A DNA stretch of 64,000 nt from Apium graveolens (taxonomy: Eukaryota; Streptophyta; Magnoliopsida; Apiales; Apiaceae). The DNA is taken from positions 306,668,565 through 306,732,564 of the forward strand of contig NC_133648.1 of the NCBI RefSeq assembly GCF_009905375.1, in the 5' to 3' direction. The translations under genes were made by a program, and so were the position numbers. Of the stretch, positions 35,308 to 47,336 are shown piece after piece. How positions within the stretch are numbered: the stretch's first letter is position 1; each line of letters opens with the position of its first letter. The notes under the pieces were generated by a model. The model saw only the letters and a list, made by a program, of their open reading frames with translations, ran no database searches and was not told where the DNA came from.

Positions 35308-38300
35308 TCAACTTCTGAATCCTCGCCCTCGTGCTCTTCCACTGCCTCTCCCTCTTCCTCTCCCCCTGCCTCTCCCTCCTGTCCTTCCGTCGTCACTAAC
35401 ATTGTCTTTAGCAAAACTGAACATATTCAATTTAATAGCATCTGCCTGCGTCATTTGGGGACCTCTTTGTTCCTGACCATCAACGAAATTATTCATGTCA
35501 GATTCAAATTTATAAGAAAATTGTGGATAGTAACATTCAAACAAATGTAGCTATGATGCAGAGTTTATAACTCATTCGTAATACTAGATGTGTAACAGGG
35601 ACCAAATGTGCATCTTTATTGTGTAATCATATATTGCTGATTACTTCAATTATGTTAGTATGAGATCCAACCATTTAATAACAAACAATAAACAACTTAT
35701 TTTAAAAAATTAAGGAGTTCAGAGTTTTTAACTTATAACTCATTTAATATAACCATGAGAGAGAGAGGCCTTTTTTTATTATTATGAAAGGAGTAAGGAG
35801 ACCAACATGATCTTCCAAGTCAAACTGGTTCTGAAGCTGGCGTGCTAGATCCTCATCCTGCCTAACATCAGGAATCCCTTGTTTCATCGATGAGTTTGCA
35901 CTAGCTTTTCTCTTCTCCCATTCATCCAAAGTTAAGACAGGTGCCTCATATTTTCCCTTTCCTCTGTACTTCCCACCTCTAGCAAAACGATCACCTCGGG
36001 CATTATCACTCATTTTCTCTAGGAGCTTCTGTGCAGCAGCTTGATTTTGAACAGGGATCAATTCAACCACTGCAAAACAGGAAAGCTACAGTAATGTGCC
36101 AAAATGTAACTGCACTGCCGATTATAAATTGACATCTAATCATTTACGGATTTTCAGATACTTTATGTTACGCAGACTCAGCCTGTAACTATACGGCATG
36201 GAAACATGTCCAAATGTCAAACTCATAAATATTTTATACATTTTGCATGTAAAGTGTCAGGCTTCCATACTAAATCCAAGGGTCCGACATGGGTTTCTTA
36301 ATTTCTTTCTACGTGAAATAAATAAAGAGACCGAGTCACATAGCAATAACAGCAGTCAGCATCTCAAACAAAATTTCAACTTTCTAATCCAAGTCATCCG
36401 AAGTTTTTTTGTATACCACTAATTGAACTCCACTATTGTCTAACCCATCTTGTATTGGACAAGATACATTTAAAGGAAAAGCAGAGGCCAGTCAATAGGG
36501 TTTAATATAATCAAAGTGAATAAAAATGTATTTGATACTTTTGTCATGGCTACAAGTATAGACACACATCATATTGCACCAAGTTACAGGAAAGCCAACC
36601 TTCTTTTGGTCTTGATTCAGAGGAAGTGGTAACCTTTCCTTCAGAGGAAGTGGTAACCTTTCCTTCATTCCGCTCGACAGAAGAAATTGATTTGACATTA
36701 TTGTTAATGTTATCAACCTTTGTAACAGGATGCTGCCGCTTACTGCTCTGCCCGTATATAGAACCTCCATCTTTGTCTGCAAAAGCAAGGTCCGAACTCT
36801 TCGAACTCGGTCCAGGAAACTCTGCATTTGTACAAATTTTTGTAAGAACTTGAACAAGCAACACAAACTAAAAAAAGAAAAAAAGAACAAAAAAAGATGG
36901 ATGGTAATGTATGATTGTGCACAAAAACTCATTCTACTTGACTAAAAATTATTCTCTTTTAGAGAAATATAAATAAACTGTAGAATCTCAAACTAATTTT
37001 TTTGGGACAACCAATGCAACCTATCGATAAACTTAGCCTGGCACTTCTCTCAACGTGTTCTACCCAAAATAAATACAGCTTTAAATATGGATAGTAAAAC
37101 ACTTTAAATCATCAAATAAGTGCAAGATTAGAAGCAGGATCTATGTTCATCAAGTCGAAAGCAAGTGTGAATCCGCAAACATAATCAATATAAAGTTTTC
37201 AAGGAAAATTCAAACAAAGGGAAGGGAAAAGGGAAAACAACTTGATCATAAATTGCGTAAGAAAAAAAGGAAACAACAGTTCTTGTAAGTTTAAAGTGAA
37301 GTTCAAGTTGACTAGGAGGTGAGAGACAATAATGAAGAAATGAAGCATATAAACCTTTTTCCACATATTATGTTTCCTAGCTAAAAATGGCACCAACTAT
37401 TTTTCACGGCCCATAATCTAAAAACAAATGTGCTTATTTCTGGTTTATTGAATACCCAAAAATCACTAAAAATCTTCTTAAAATTGTCTTCCAATTTAAA
37501 TCAGTAGTACATGAAAGTACAGAGAGAGCGATGCACTAAACAATTTGTACTGGTATAAATCGGAATGATGTAAATTATTAATCAACTTCCTAAACATGGT
37601 TCAGAGTTGCAATAGAAGTTGCTAGCTTAATTTATTATTTTGGAATGAAATATAATCAGAATTCAGGAAGTAGATACTTGGTTACTACAAGCAGTGTTAC
37701 TCTCGGCTGGAAGTGTCCAAGTTTCCAACATGGATACATGTCCAAGTGCCAGACTCAATATTTTTAAATGTTTTAGGCCTAAAATAAGTGTCCAAGTGTC
37801 CGTATCCATGTCCGAGTGTCGAGAGCCCGACACGGGTACTCAAGACAAAATGAAGAGTACGAGAAACAAAGATTACAAGTACTTCTGAATTCGCACGACT
37901 TCTATATAAACCATTCTATGTTAAAATATTTTGGGTACTGTATGTTCTTTTGAGGTTGCTTCCTATGGTATCAATCATGGGTTTAAAATTTGATGTTTCC
38001 GAGTTCTGTAAAAAAAAAAATTTGTTGTGCGTTGATTCTTAAATATTATAGAGCTCGAGGACGAGTTTTTTCAAAGGAGATGAGAATGATGAGGATCAAA
38101 AATTGAATATTAATTGGTACATATTTGATGTTATAGTATTATTCATGAATGCATTCGAGCTGTAAATTGTGGTGGTGTTTGCAAGTATAAACGTCAATCT
38201 TAGGGATTTGGCTGCATGTACTAGCTATGATGCTCACTTGGGGGAAGACACAAACACAAGTCGCGAAACTTACTTGGACAAGAAGGAATGAAGGAAAGAT

Positions 38301-41300
38301 GAATGAAGCTCGGACAAGTAGCTCAATTACCAACATGTACTAATTGTTACTCCCTCCGTCCCTTTGAATTGTTAACATTTGAAATGAAGTGTTCGACACA
38401 CATTTTAAGGCTCCTATCTGATATAGTTACATAAATTATTTTTCAAATTTTTGTCTTCTGGATAAATATTAAATGTTTAAACTATTATTCAGAAAAATAA
38501 AAATTTCAAAATAAGTTATACAACTCAAGTGCCTTAAAATGCGTGTCGAACACTTCATTTCAAATGTTAACAATTCAAAGGGACGGAGGGAGTATATAAT
38601 TATCAAGTAGATTTTGACTTGAAAGTTTTACCTTTCACTTGAAATAGTTTCTCTTGTTTTAAGCACTTAAGGTTTTATTTTCCTATTTGAATCTATAATC
38701 TATTTGGATTGAATTTTTAAATGTGTTTCAGAGATGAATTCAGATATTGGCTAATTGATGAATTCATATATTGGCTAATTTTCAAGCTGGTACTGAATTT
38801 TCTTGCATTCCTCTTAGATTCGGGTTATTTGCCTAGCCTACATATACCTATATCTTGTAATATTGTAAGAAAGAAATTCAATGACTGATATACAACTTTG
38901 GTCTTGAGATAAACTGGGATTAATTTCTCTTTCTTCGAAACTTCATTTACGGGATTGGTCTGAAGATTAGATTCAAATCACTCGATTTCTGATTGCTCTA
39001 AGGAATTTAAATTCAAAGTTCATGTTTCTGGATTGAACGTGTCTTTTGAAATACCTTTTTTTAGTGGAGGAATCCATATCAAATTGGTAAAATCTATATC
39101 ACATGCTTTAAATTTAAACCAGATTTATGCTCCCATAATTCTTATCTCGTTTTCTGTTCACTATCCTACATCACCAAACAATTGTATGGCAGTGAATACT
39201 ACAACCTACCGCAAAGAACATCAATTGCACACAACAATATCAATGATCACTGAAGTGGTACATAATTGCAGGGAGTAGATAGAAGAACAGCAGACTTATC
39301 CTGCTCGAGAGCTATTAAAATAAGGCAATGGATATAGAACAATAATAATGATAATGATTATAATGATAACAATAACAGCACTTATGATAATATATGTAGC
39401 TTTGGTCAAAAGAGCATTTAATTCATAAAAAAGAGAGAGCGAAGGGGGAACCCAAGGATACGCTATATATATCAAACCTAAGTTTTAACGTGTTAGTGAT
39501 TGATTATATCTATTTTATTTGTTCTAGTATAGTATTTTAATAAAATTTGTTTTAATGTAAATATTCTGAATTGTAAATATTTATGACTTCATTTTTTTAA
39601 ATAAACAATTATTTAGTATTTTCTCAAACCGCTCGGATCACTTAAAACACATCGCACCACACCGCACCATCAATTGGTACTTCAAGGAGGCTTTACATGG
39701 AATGAAAGAACAAAAATGGATTCATGGAGGTTTAAATACTGAATCCATTCTCAACGGCATGATCAAACCGCCCATGTGAATTGGTTTAAGGTTTTAGTTC
39801 AAACCGCGCCATAAACACCCCTAGTAATTCCTAATTTCTGGTTGAATACTTGAATACACTCCGATGTGTGGGTTCACGGGTCGAGTTCATCGAGTTGAAG
39901 GCGTTTTTTCATTCTGACCAAATTGGTTTTAAAATTTTTAACATAACCTAGGAAAAACAAAAAAAAAATGTAATACAACTATACACATCATGCATCAATT
40001 TGAGTCGGTCGGTTTAAATGTGTTGAATGATTTTAATAATAAAAATTTAATAATATAATATACTGCTCAACGAAAATTAAAATGAACTAGAAATATGTAT
40101 GACTTGATTTTGGTGCTCAAATTTAATTTTAATTAACATCACAATTTTAGTAATGTAAATTACGTCATAAGTTATACGCAGAAGTATGTAATGTAATCAT
40201 ACAATTTCAAATGAAAGTATAATATATCATATAATGTATTGTTATATAATACATAAAAAATTAAGTTTCGCACATGACATGTAACCTAAATCGAGTCGGA
40301 TTATATTGTTTTGGTAGAAGAGCAAGATCAAAACTATCTACCAACTTCTTGAAGCAATTCCCACTGATTGGCATGCAAAATTGGATTAAAGGGTGTGGAA
40401 AATTGAGATTATTGGCCATCTGAATAATATGAATGAATATACTGACAGAGGCAAGCATCCGAAGAAGCCATATGAAGAATATGAAGGAGTATACTGCACA
40501 CGACAATATCAATGATCAATGAAGTGGTACATAATTGCAGGGAGCAGATAAAAGAACAGCAGACTTATCCTGGCCGGGAGCTATTAAATAAGGCAATGGA
40601 TATAGAACAATAATAATGATAATGATTATAATGATAACAATAACAGCACTTATGATAATATATGTAGCTTTGGTCAAAAGAGCATTTAATTCATAGAAAA
40701 GAGAGGGATAACAGTCTATAGCAAGGCAAATTTTAAATTCTCTAAAATACAACTAGGTCATGTTGAAAGACATACACACACAAAGCTGATGCTGCACATT
40801 CAGTTTGATAGTGTAGAACCGTCATCCTCAAGTGCAAATGTTAACAATTTTTTACAGATAGAGAAAGGCACAAACACATATCATCACATAATCTCCACCT
40901 TATGCCCCCAGCTAAAATAGAACAATTTTGTACATATACAAATTATATACTAAAAGTCTATCTGACTATGACAAAGACCAATGCTTTCAAAAAAACAGCT
41001 TAAAAATATCCACTTAAATAAATAAAAGCAATGCATTGGTAACTACATTTATAAAAATGCAATATGGTAGATTAAAAGGAAAGGAGAAAGTTTGCAATAC
41101 TCACGAGGAAATTTTCCATGGTTAAACCGACGGGAAGGTGCCCCAACATGCAATTTCTCAAATTGTGGTGGGCCCCCAGTGTCACCGTCATTTGTTAATT
41201 GTACTGATGTGCGCGAGAAACCTGAGTATTTCTGGTTCATTTGCCATTCTTCAAAAAGTGACTGAACAACACCTCCTAATACAGTTATAACTTTCGGATT

Positions 41301-43148
41301 TAAGCATAAGATACCATTTCGCATGACGGCTTTATCTTCAAAACGGATCTACAAGTAAGTGTCATATCATATGTGAAGGCAGGAGCTACTAAAAACATAA
41401 TTAACAAACTGAATCAAGTTCTTTGACTTTTTAAAGGAAGGAGTTACTTTAAATATATTTTTAATAACTGACTTCAAGTCCAGTGACGTTTTTGCAAATT
41501 TGTGACACGTAAACAAATTTTTTTTTGAATATTTGGATGTAGTTTTAGAGTGGAGGGAGGGAAACTATTCATACTATAATCTTATAGTGCAAGTTCAAAT
41601 TTTAATATAGTGATAATAAATGTAACAATAATAAAACTAAAAACTAGGTTTAGATCAAAATTCTATATAACAGGTAAAACTAAAAGCATTTGAATTTAAT
41701 TATCTGGTACTATATAATCGGAAATTGTGATTTAGATGAAGACAGATGAAGATTCAATTAAGGAGAAGAATTATGGGAAGTTAAAACGCATCATATCCAA
41801 GCTCATTTACATGTAATCTAAACATTTGACAGTACACCATAATCTGTGTGCTTCATAAAGCCTTACTAGGCCTGAGTGTTACTAAAATCATGGGCATTGA
41901 ATTTATAGATAATAAACAAACTAACTATTCAAAATAGGAGCAAAAATTAATCAGTAAGTACCAGTTTCATTTTATACCTTGGTGCCAGGAACAACATCAT
42001 CGGGAATGGATGGTATATGGGAGAACTCAATAGCAGTAATTTCAGAATGTCCATCCGTAAGCTTTAATCTTAATAGCCTCTTGTTGCTTGAGTTTCCAGA
42101 ACTTTCAGCTATAATACTTCGAGATATGTCCCTGGCTGCAGAAACCTGCAAACGGAAAAAAGAAAAAAGAAAAAGAAAAAGCAACCACTTAATAATCTAT
42201 ACTACTATAAGTAATTAAAAAAGGTGGAAAAAATACTAAATTCCAAGGACAATTCAGGTATTAGCTGCATCTATTCTTTACCAGATAAAGCACAACTACA
42301 AGTCTACAACACTCTATACTGTATCTCGGCAGAATATATTTAGAAAAACCATATCAATCATTCACAAAGAGTAACTCAACACAAAAACTCAGCAGCCTCT
42401 CCTGCAAGCAAGCCAATATATACACAATGGCGGATGTATATGGTGCCAAGGCCAGGCACCCTGACTTTTTGTATAACACTACTGGTTTGCTAATTCCATG
42501 CAGTATAAATATATAATTATGATCACCTGATCTAAATACAGATGGTATATAGCAGAAGATAAGCTTATTTGTTCAAGTTGAAAAATAATTTACAACTCTT
42601 TATAATGCCACTTTATATGTACTCATATTTTCTCCTCCATCTTACAATCTGTACTTGTTATTCATGTTTTTTTCCTGCAAGTTAATTATTCATGTTTTAC
42701 TTTTCATATCTTTGTATTTTGTAAGTTCAAATTTCAAAATATTCTCAGTTCTTTGTATTCTGTATAATCTGCATTTAATTTCCATATTTTTATTTATCTT
42801 ATTCATAAAAAATCAAAATATACAAAATAACATCTTTTATCAAAATCTTACATAAAGTACAGTATAATTCACAACTACCTTGAATATAGTTTTATAATAA
42901 ATTAATATTTTAACCAAAATTTTAGCAATGGCTATGAGGGGAGCTAGGTTGGATAAAATATTTTCGCTCACACTGTATTATTGTAAGTTGAGTGTTTCAC
43001 GATTTCAAATCCTGGATACTTACACTGTACACACACACAATTCCTTTCTAAAAACCAGATATTAACTACTAATACAAATATTAACTACTAATACAACCAT
43101 GTATAAGACACCAAATAATATTTAATCCAGTTTACCTATGTATAGACG

Positions 43149-43197
<49 letters not shown>

Positions 43198-43503
43198 GGA
43201 GAGAGGGAGAGAGGATGCCTGAAGGACTTTAGGGCCTTGAAGACGAGTAAACTTGGAGCGAAGGACAGAAGAGTCAGGCAACGACTTAGCACCGATTGAT
43301 TTGAAGTCCATATTACAAAGTTGAGATTCGATTAAATCAAGGGGTGGTGAAGAAGCTTCTCCGTGAAGTGCGCACTGAATTACAATTAAAGCCTTAACTT
43401 TATCAATGTCTCCGAAACACCACCCTCGTTTTATTAGGGCTTCTATCATTACACTCTCCGCCGATGATGATGATGATGACGACGACGAACAAGCAGTGTC
43501 CAT
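35308..43503 (-). CDS. TDRD3-like RMI-N/OB-fold protein with RGG tail
   Basis: Six exons on the minus strand: 43219-43503 (ATG at 43503), 41978-42145, 41105-41348, 36600-36821, 35807-36069 and 35308-35472 (TGA 35308-35310). They total 1347 nt and 448 residues, and all junctions keep frame. After a serine run, residues ~15-95 fit the RMI N-terminal (DUF1767) region. Residues ~90-230 fit the OB fold (LRLKLTDGHSEITAIEFSHI; ILCLNPKVITVLGG). Then come LTLDEWEKRK and a DEDLARQLQNQFDLED segment, and a Gly-Arg tail (RGRGRGRGRG) like RNA-binding GAR motifs. In animals TDRD3 partners topoisomerase 3-beta on RNA and R-loops; the plant role is inferred. No Tudor domain is seen. Intron 1 starts with GC rather than GT. 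Intron 3 is 4.3 kb. Confidence 0.88.
36195..36300. repeat. degenerate GTGTCC/GACAC-type dispersed repeat, copy 1
   Basis: Within intron 4 of the TDRD3-like gene. CATGTCCAAATGTC, then AAGTGTCAGG and GGGTCCGACATGGG, resemble the clearer cluster at 37705-37845. Confidence 0.4.
36618..36665 (-). repeat. 24-bp in-frame tandem duplication in TDRD3-like exon 4
   Basis: The unit TCAGAGGAAGTGGTAACC (plus strand, followed by TTTCCT) occurs twice in a row. On the coding strand this repeats eight codons (SSEGKVTT-like) and keeps the frame, in a low-complexity linker between the OB fold and the C-terminal region. Confidence 0.85.
37705..37845. repeat. GTGTCC/GACAC-type dispersed repeat, copy 2
   Basis: Within intron 3 of the TDRD3-like gene. 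A cluster of GTGTCCAAG, ATGTCCAAGTG, GTGTCCGTATCC and CCGACACGGGTAC words. A more decayed copy lies at 36195-36300. Confidence 0.45.
38350..38592. mobile_element. Stowaway-type MITE (Tc1/mariner)
   Basis: 243-bp element in intron 3 of the TDRD3-like gene. Terminal inverted repeats start CTCCCTCCGTCCC and extend inward about 60 bp (through AATTGTTAACATTTGAAATG and the GTTCGACAC block). It is flanked by TA at 38348-38349 and 38593-38594. Both the ends and the target duplication are diagnostic of Stowaway. Confidence 0.93.
39226..39438. repeat. direct repeat copy A in TDRD3-like intron
   Basis: About 212 bp, matching 40495-40705 at roughly 95% identity by eye. It begins TGCACACAAC and includes an AATAATGATAATGATTAT-type low-complexity run. 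It is separated from copy B by ~1.06 kb of unrelated AT-rich sequence. Confidence 0.88.
40495..40705. repeat. direct repeat copy B in TDRD3-like intron
   Basis: Second copy of the 39226-39438 sequence in the same orientation, with a handful of substitutions and one single-base indel in an A run. It lies in the same intron, nearer exon 3. Confidence 0.88.
43148..43213. repeat. (GA)n microsatellite beside TDRD3-like exon 1
   Basis: Nearly pure GA repeat (CT on the coding strand) starting within a few bases of the exon 1 donor, so it forms the first ~70 bp of intron 1. Confidence 0.9.
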
Positions 43504-44586
43504 TTTGCAGCTAGCGCCTCACCTGCTTCAGCAGGGGTTCGTATTCTAGTTTCTGATGAAAACTACCTCACTACCAACACAATCAAACTAGTGTCTTCTT
43601 GGGCCTTATGTATTTCTTGGGCCTTTTCTCCAATGTCCCCTTTATCCATGCCTCTTCCTCTTCATTTCGTAACCTCGTTTCTAATCGGCCCTTTGCCTTG
43701 TGTAACAAAAACTAACATAATAATTCGCACGACCTACGCGATATTATATAATAATTATTAAAATACCCGTTGATTTTCATTTTGAATGTAACATGTTAAA
43801 TTAAAAAAAAAAATTATAATCAAATTTCTACGTTATAAATCATGTAAACTGAATGTGAAAAATTATGATAATACCAAAAAATAAAAGTTGCAATTATTCA
43901 TGACATACAATTAATTTTATATATCTTTTACGAAAAGAAAAATAATTTGTCAAATGTAAAGTTCCAAAGTATGAATGTAGAATATATAATATCTTTTTAT
44001 ATTAAAAGGAAAAACGTCTCTGCGGGCGATTCAGGATCCTTTTGTTTTTTCAATTTCGTACCGGAATCATTATTTTCGTCTACTTTTGTAAGGGGTGAGC
44101 ACTCCAAAACATCAAGTATTTTTATGATAACGAAATATATTTATGATTTTATTTCAAAATGTTGATAACGAAATATATTTATGATTTTAACTTAAAATGC
44201 ACAGAATTTTGGAATGATATTTTTAATATAACATCAGGTATTTTTATGATATTTTCAGTGTGTTAAATATTAAACTGGTTACCGAAATGAAGCCCATATA
44301 TCATTTTGTTCACCGAGCTCGACAAGTTGTCATTTGCAGTCGCTTAAGGTGGTCTAATTATCAGTTTTTTCAGCTTTCAATTTTAAAAATAGGTGTAAAT
44401 ATATTTAAAAATTTTAAAAAGGAAAAAAATATGGCCATTAAATTATATACAAAGTTTTGTTCTTAGATTTTATCTTGAAAAAAGATTATAAAAATTTTCT
44501 TTCATTTTTTTATTAGAAAATAAAATGTATAGTACATAATAATTTATTTGAAGTATAGTAAAAATATCATTCGAAACAGTTTATAC
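43504..44586. other. upstream region of the TDRD3-like gene
   Basis: About 1.1 kb between the TDRD3-like start codon and the first LTR piece, presumably holding its 5' UTR and promoter. It is AT-rich beyond ~43730. No additional gene or repeat was recognised. A local repeat of AACGAAATATATTTATGATTTTA occurs near 44129 and 44166. Confidence 0.5.
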
Positions 44587-44884
44587 TGTGACGGCCTCAA
44601 CCCCGGGGTCAGGGGTTGACGTCACTCAAAATAACAAACCACAAATATAAACTACAAGATTATTATTATACCAACACGACCCAAAAACCAAGATCCGATC
44701 CAGGTTCAAGTATGATTTAAGCTACTCACTATTACACAGCCATTAATTAAAAGTCTGACACACTAACTTATTCAGCAACTCATCAGACAGTATATGGTCT
44801 GATACAAACTACCTCAGAGGAGCCAGGACCGGAAGGGGTTGAAACTCTGTTCTGACCAGGTCTGATAGATCGTCTAGACATCTG

Positions 44885-44885
<1 letters not shown>

Positions 44886-44959
<74 letters not shown>
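44886..44959. repeat. (TA)n microsatellite
   Basis: About 37 uninterrupted AT units inside LTR piece G3. Confidence 0.92.
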
Positions 44960-44960
<1 letters not shown>

Positions 44961-45113
44961 CAGGTTGTAAGGGTGAGCATATAATCGCTTAGCAGTACCA
45001 ACATATGAATATCAGAGTAAAACAATAATGTAAACAATTATAGGAACAAAACTATAAAACAATATGAAAATAATAGCCTGTAAATCGTTTTGAATCGTTT
45101 TGAACCTCAATAT

Positions 45114-45344
45114 GCCACTCTGGCCCCTATGTATCCAATATCTGATCATTTTATCCGGTTTTCAAATCACTTGTACCTGTCTCAGTTTAAAACCGTTCAT
45201 TTAACAGCACACATGAAAATTGGTTCACAAATCATTTTCATGTGTGTTGTTAAATGAACGGTTTTAAACTGAGACATGTACAAGTGATTTGAAAACTGGA
45301 TAAAACGGTCAGATATTGAATACATAGATAGGGGCAAGAGTGGC
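45114..45344. repeat. large inverted repeat (hairpin), ~107/111-bp arms
   Basis: Arm 1 is 45114-45220 and arm 2 is 45234-45344, with a ~13-bp loop. The inner 60 bp pair almost perfectly (for example GTTTAAAACCGTTCATTTAAC against GTTAAATGAACGGTTTTAAAC). Outer parts have a few mismatches. If transcribed it would fold into a long double-stranded RNA. It has no obvious MITE ends. Confidence 0.92.
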
Positions 45345-46998
45345 CTATTTAGGTTGCTTACGCGGCTAACTCGGTTGCGCGCACTACATAACCGATTAGT
45401 CCAGCAAGTCAGAGACCTAGCTAGTCTCTGAGTTCCGGAACAGGTTTATGAGATGGCAGTTGGTGCCGTCTGGTGTTGATAGCCTGATCAGCTGTCTTCA
45501 CATATGCACTACGTATCTGATTTGGCTTTGTTATTTTTGTAACGAAGCAAGTGATTTATACAGTTTTCCCCAAAACAGATTTAAAACAATTAATCATAAC
45601 TACAGGGGATATGTAACTTAAAACGTTTCTGTTGTTGTTCGATAATAAAATAACATTTTATTCATATATACTGAACCATAAAAGTATGGTTAGGGGTACT
45701 TGCCTTGCGCCGATTTCTCGGGATTCCTAGGGTAGTTGCGGTCGACTGAATTTAGTCCTCGCGAACTCTGACTGGGCTCTACAGTAACAGAATACCCTAG
45801 TTAGTTATACCGACATACTTGAAATTCCTCGAACTTAACTAACCCAATCCGATATCCTGACTCATATAATGTATATACACATATTCACGTTTACAATCAC
45901 AAAACATTTAATACCGTATAGTACACATTTCGTAATTAATATAATTTTTTCGAAAAATTTCGACAGCGGCTCCTCTATTTATAGGACTACCCGTCGAAAC
46001 ATAATCGATGTCCAGTTTCCCAACAAATCACAATTTTCAATCCACGTCTCAATATGACTTTTAAAACTAAATAATTATTTACGTTCCGAAAATAAATATA
46101 TGAACTACTTTATTTTTTTATATATATTTAGGACTCAGAATCAATCATCACCGTCCACCGTCGACTTACCGAGGCTCATCATCGATGGCGACAAAATTTA
46201 TTAGTGCCCGAAATATTCGGGTATCTGAATAAATTTCACACACGCGCCACCGTGCCCCACACACACACACATCGCACATGAACACACACACACACAACAC
46301 AATACACACACACAGACAGATATATATACATATATATCCATAAAAGACTGAATCAATCCAACAATCAGAACAAAAATGGGTGGCCGAATTAATTACCGAA
46401 AAAACAGGGTAATCGGAAAATAGCGCCACGGGAGAGATGCGGGGGAGGGAGGAGGAGAAAAGAGAAAGATGATAAGAGAGAGAGAGAGAGAGAGAGAAAG
46501 ATTGAACAGAGCGAGAGAGAAGAGAGTGTGGGAGGGGTGAAGCAGGGGTGGGGTTTGGGTGTGTGTTTTTATTATTTATTTTTCTTTCCTTAGTCACAAT
46601 TGCAGCACGTAGCAACAAATTTCTGAAAAACTGACACGTAGATGAAAGGATAAATAAGAACTTTCTAAAGCCCGGTTTGTCCCGTAATTTGGTTTTAACG
46701 AATAAACTTGCGGGCGAAAATAACCCGAAAAATTGCCAAACTAATTTTAAAATTTCCAGAATAAATAAAAAATAACAAAATAAGATTTTCATAATTTTTA
46801 AACCATTATTGAAATGCAACTCATACCCACATTTAACGATTAGCGAACAAACGTGCGGGTCCAAAAAATTTCAAAATTATTTTAAAATTCTCAGAATATT
46901 AAAAACATAATAAAAATATGTGTTTCGTAATTTTTGAAGCATCCTGGAAACAAAATTATTTTAAATTTCTCAAAATATTAAAAACATAATAAAAATAT

Positions 46999-47336
46999 GG
47001 CTTTATCTTCAAAACGGATCTACAAGTAAGTATCATATCATATGTGAAGGCAGGAGCTACTAAAACAGAATTAACAAACTGAATCAAGTTCTTTGACTTT
47101 TTGAAGGAAGGAGTTATTTTAAATATATTTTTAATAACTGACTTCAAGTAGTGACGTTTTTGCAAATTTGTGACACGTAAACAAATTTTTTTTATTTTGA
47201 ATATATGGATGTAGTTTTAGAGTGGAGGGAGGGAAACTATTCATACTATAATTTTATAGTGCAAGTTTAAATTTTAATATAGTGATAATAAATGTAACAA
47301 TAATAAAACTAAAAACTAGGTTTAGATCAAAATTCT
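46999..47336. repeat. ectopic copy of TDRD3-like exon 3/intron 2 sequence
   Basis: 338 bp nearly identical (about 96% by eye) to 41328-41664, in the same orientation. It includes ~21 bp of exon 3, the intron 2 acceptor and ~315 bp of intron. It is joined on the left to LTR piece G3 and on the right to a copia fragment, with no target duplication or terminal repeats. Confidence 0.93.

Larger units (their letters stand above)
44587..46998 (-). repeat. truncated LTR piece (G3), minus orientation
   Basis: Starts TGTGACGGCCTCAACCCCGGGG, an LTR end in minus orientation. It resembles 55981-56442 and, more distantly, the G2 LTR: both share the CATCACCGTCCACCGTCG block (46147 and 12610) and the GA-rich leader block (46440-46520). 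It stops abruptly at ~46998, where TDRD3-like intron DNA begins, so about 1.2 kb of LTR is missing. It carries a long (TA)n tract and a large hairpin. Confidence 0.75.

Noticed and set aside
36740..36945. Plus-strand frames overlapping TDRD3-like exon 4.
   Set aside because: They are shadows of the minus-strand exon, with no codon or domain support.
39226..40705. The TG-starting direct repeats as LTRs of a TRIM element.
   Set aside because: No primer-binding site, polypurine tract or 5-bp target duplication was found (flanks TCAAT and TAGAA differ).
46166..46864. A 232-codon minus-strand frame in LTR piece G3 as a real protein.
   Set aside because: It is pyrimidine-rich LTR leader sequence (Ser/Leu and Cys/Val runs from CT and GT repeats), with no domain.
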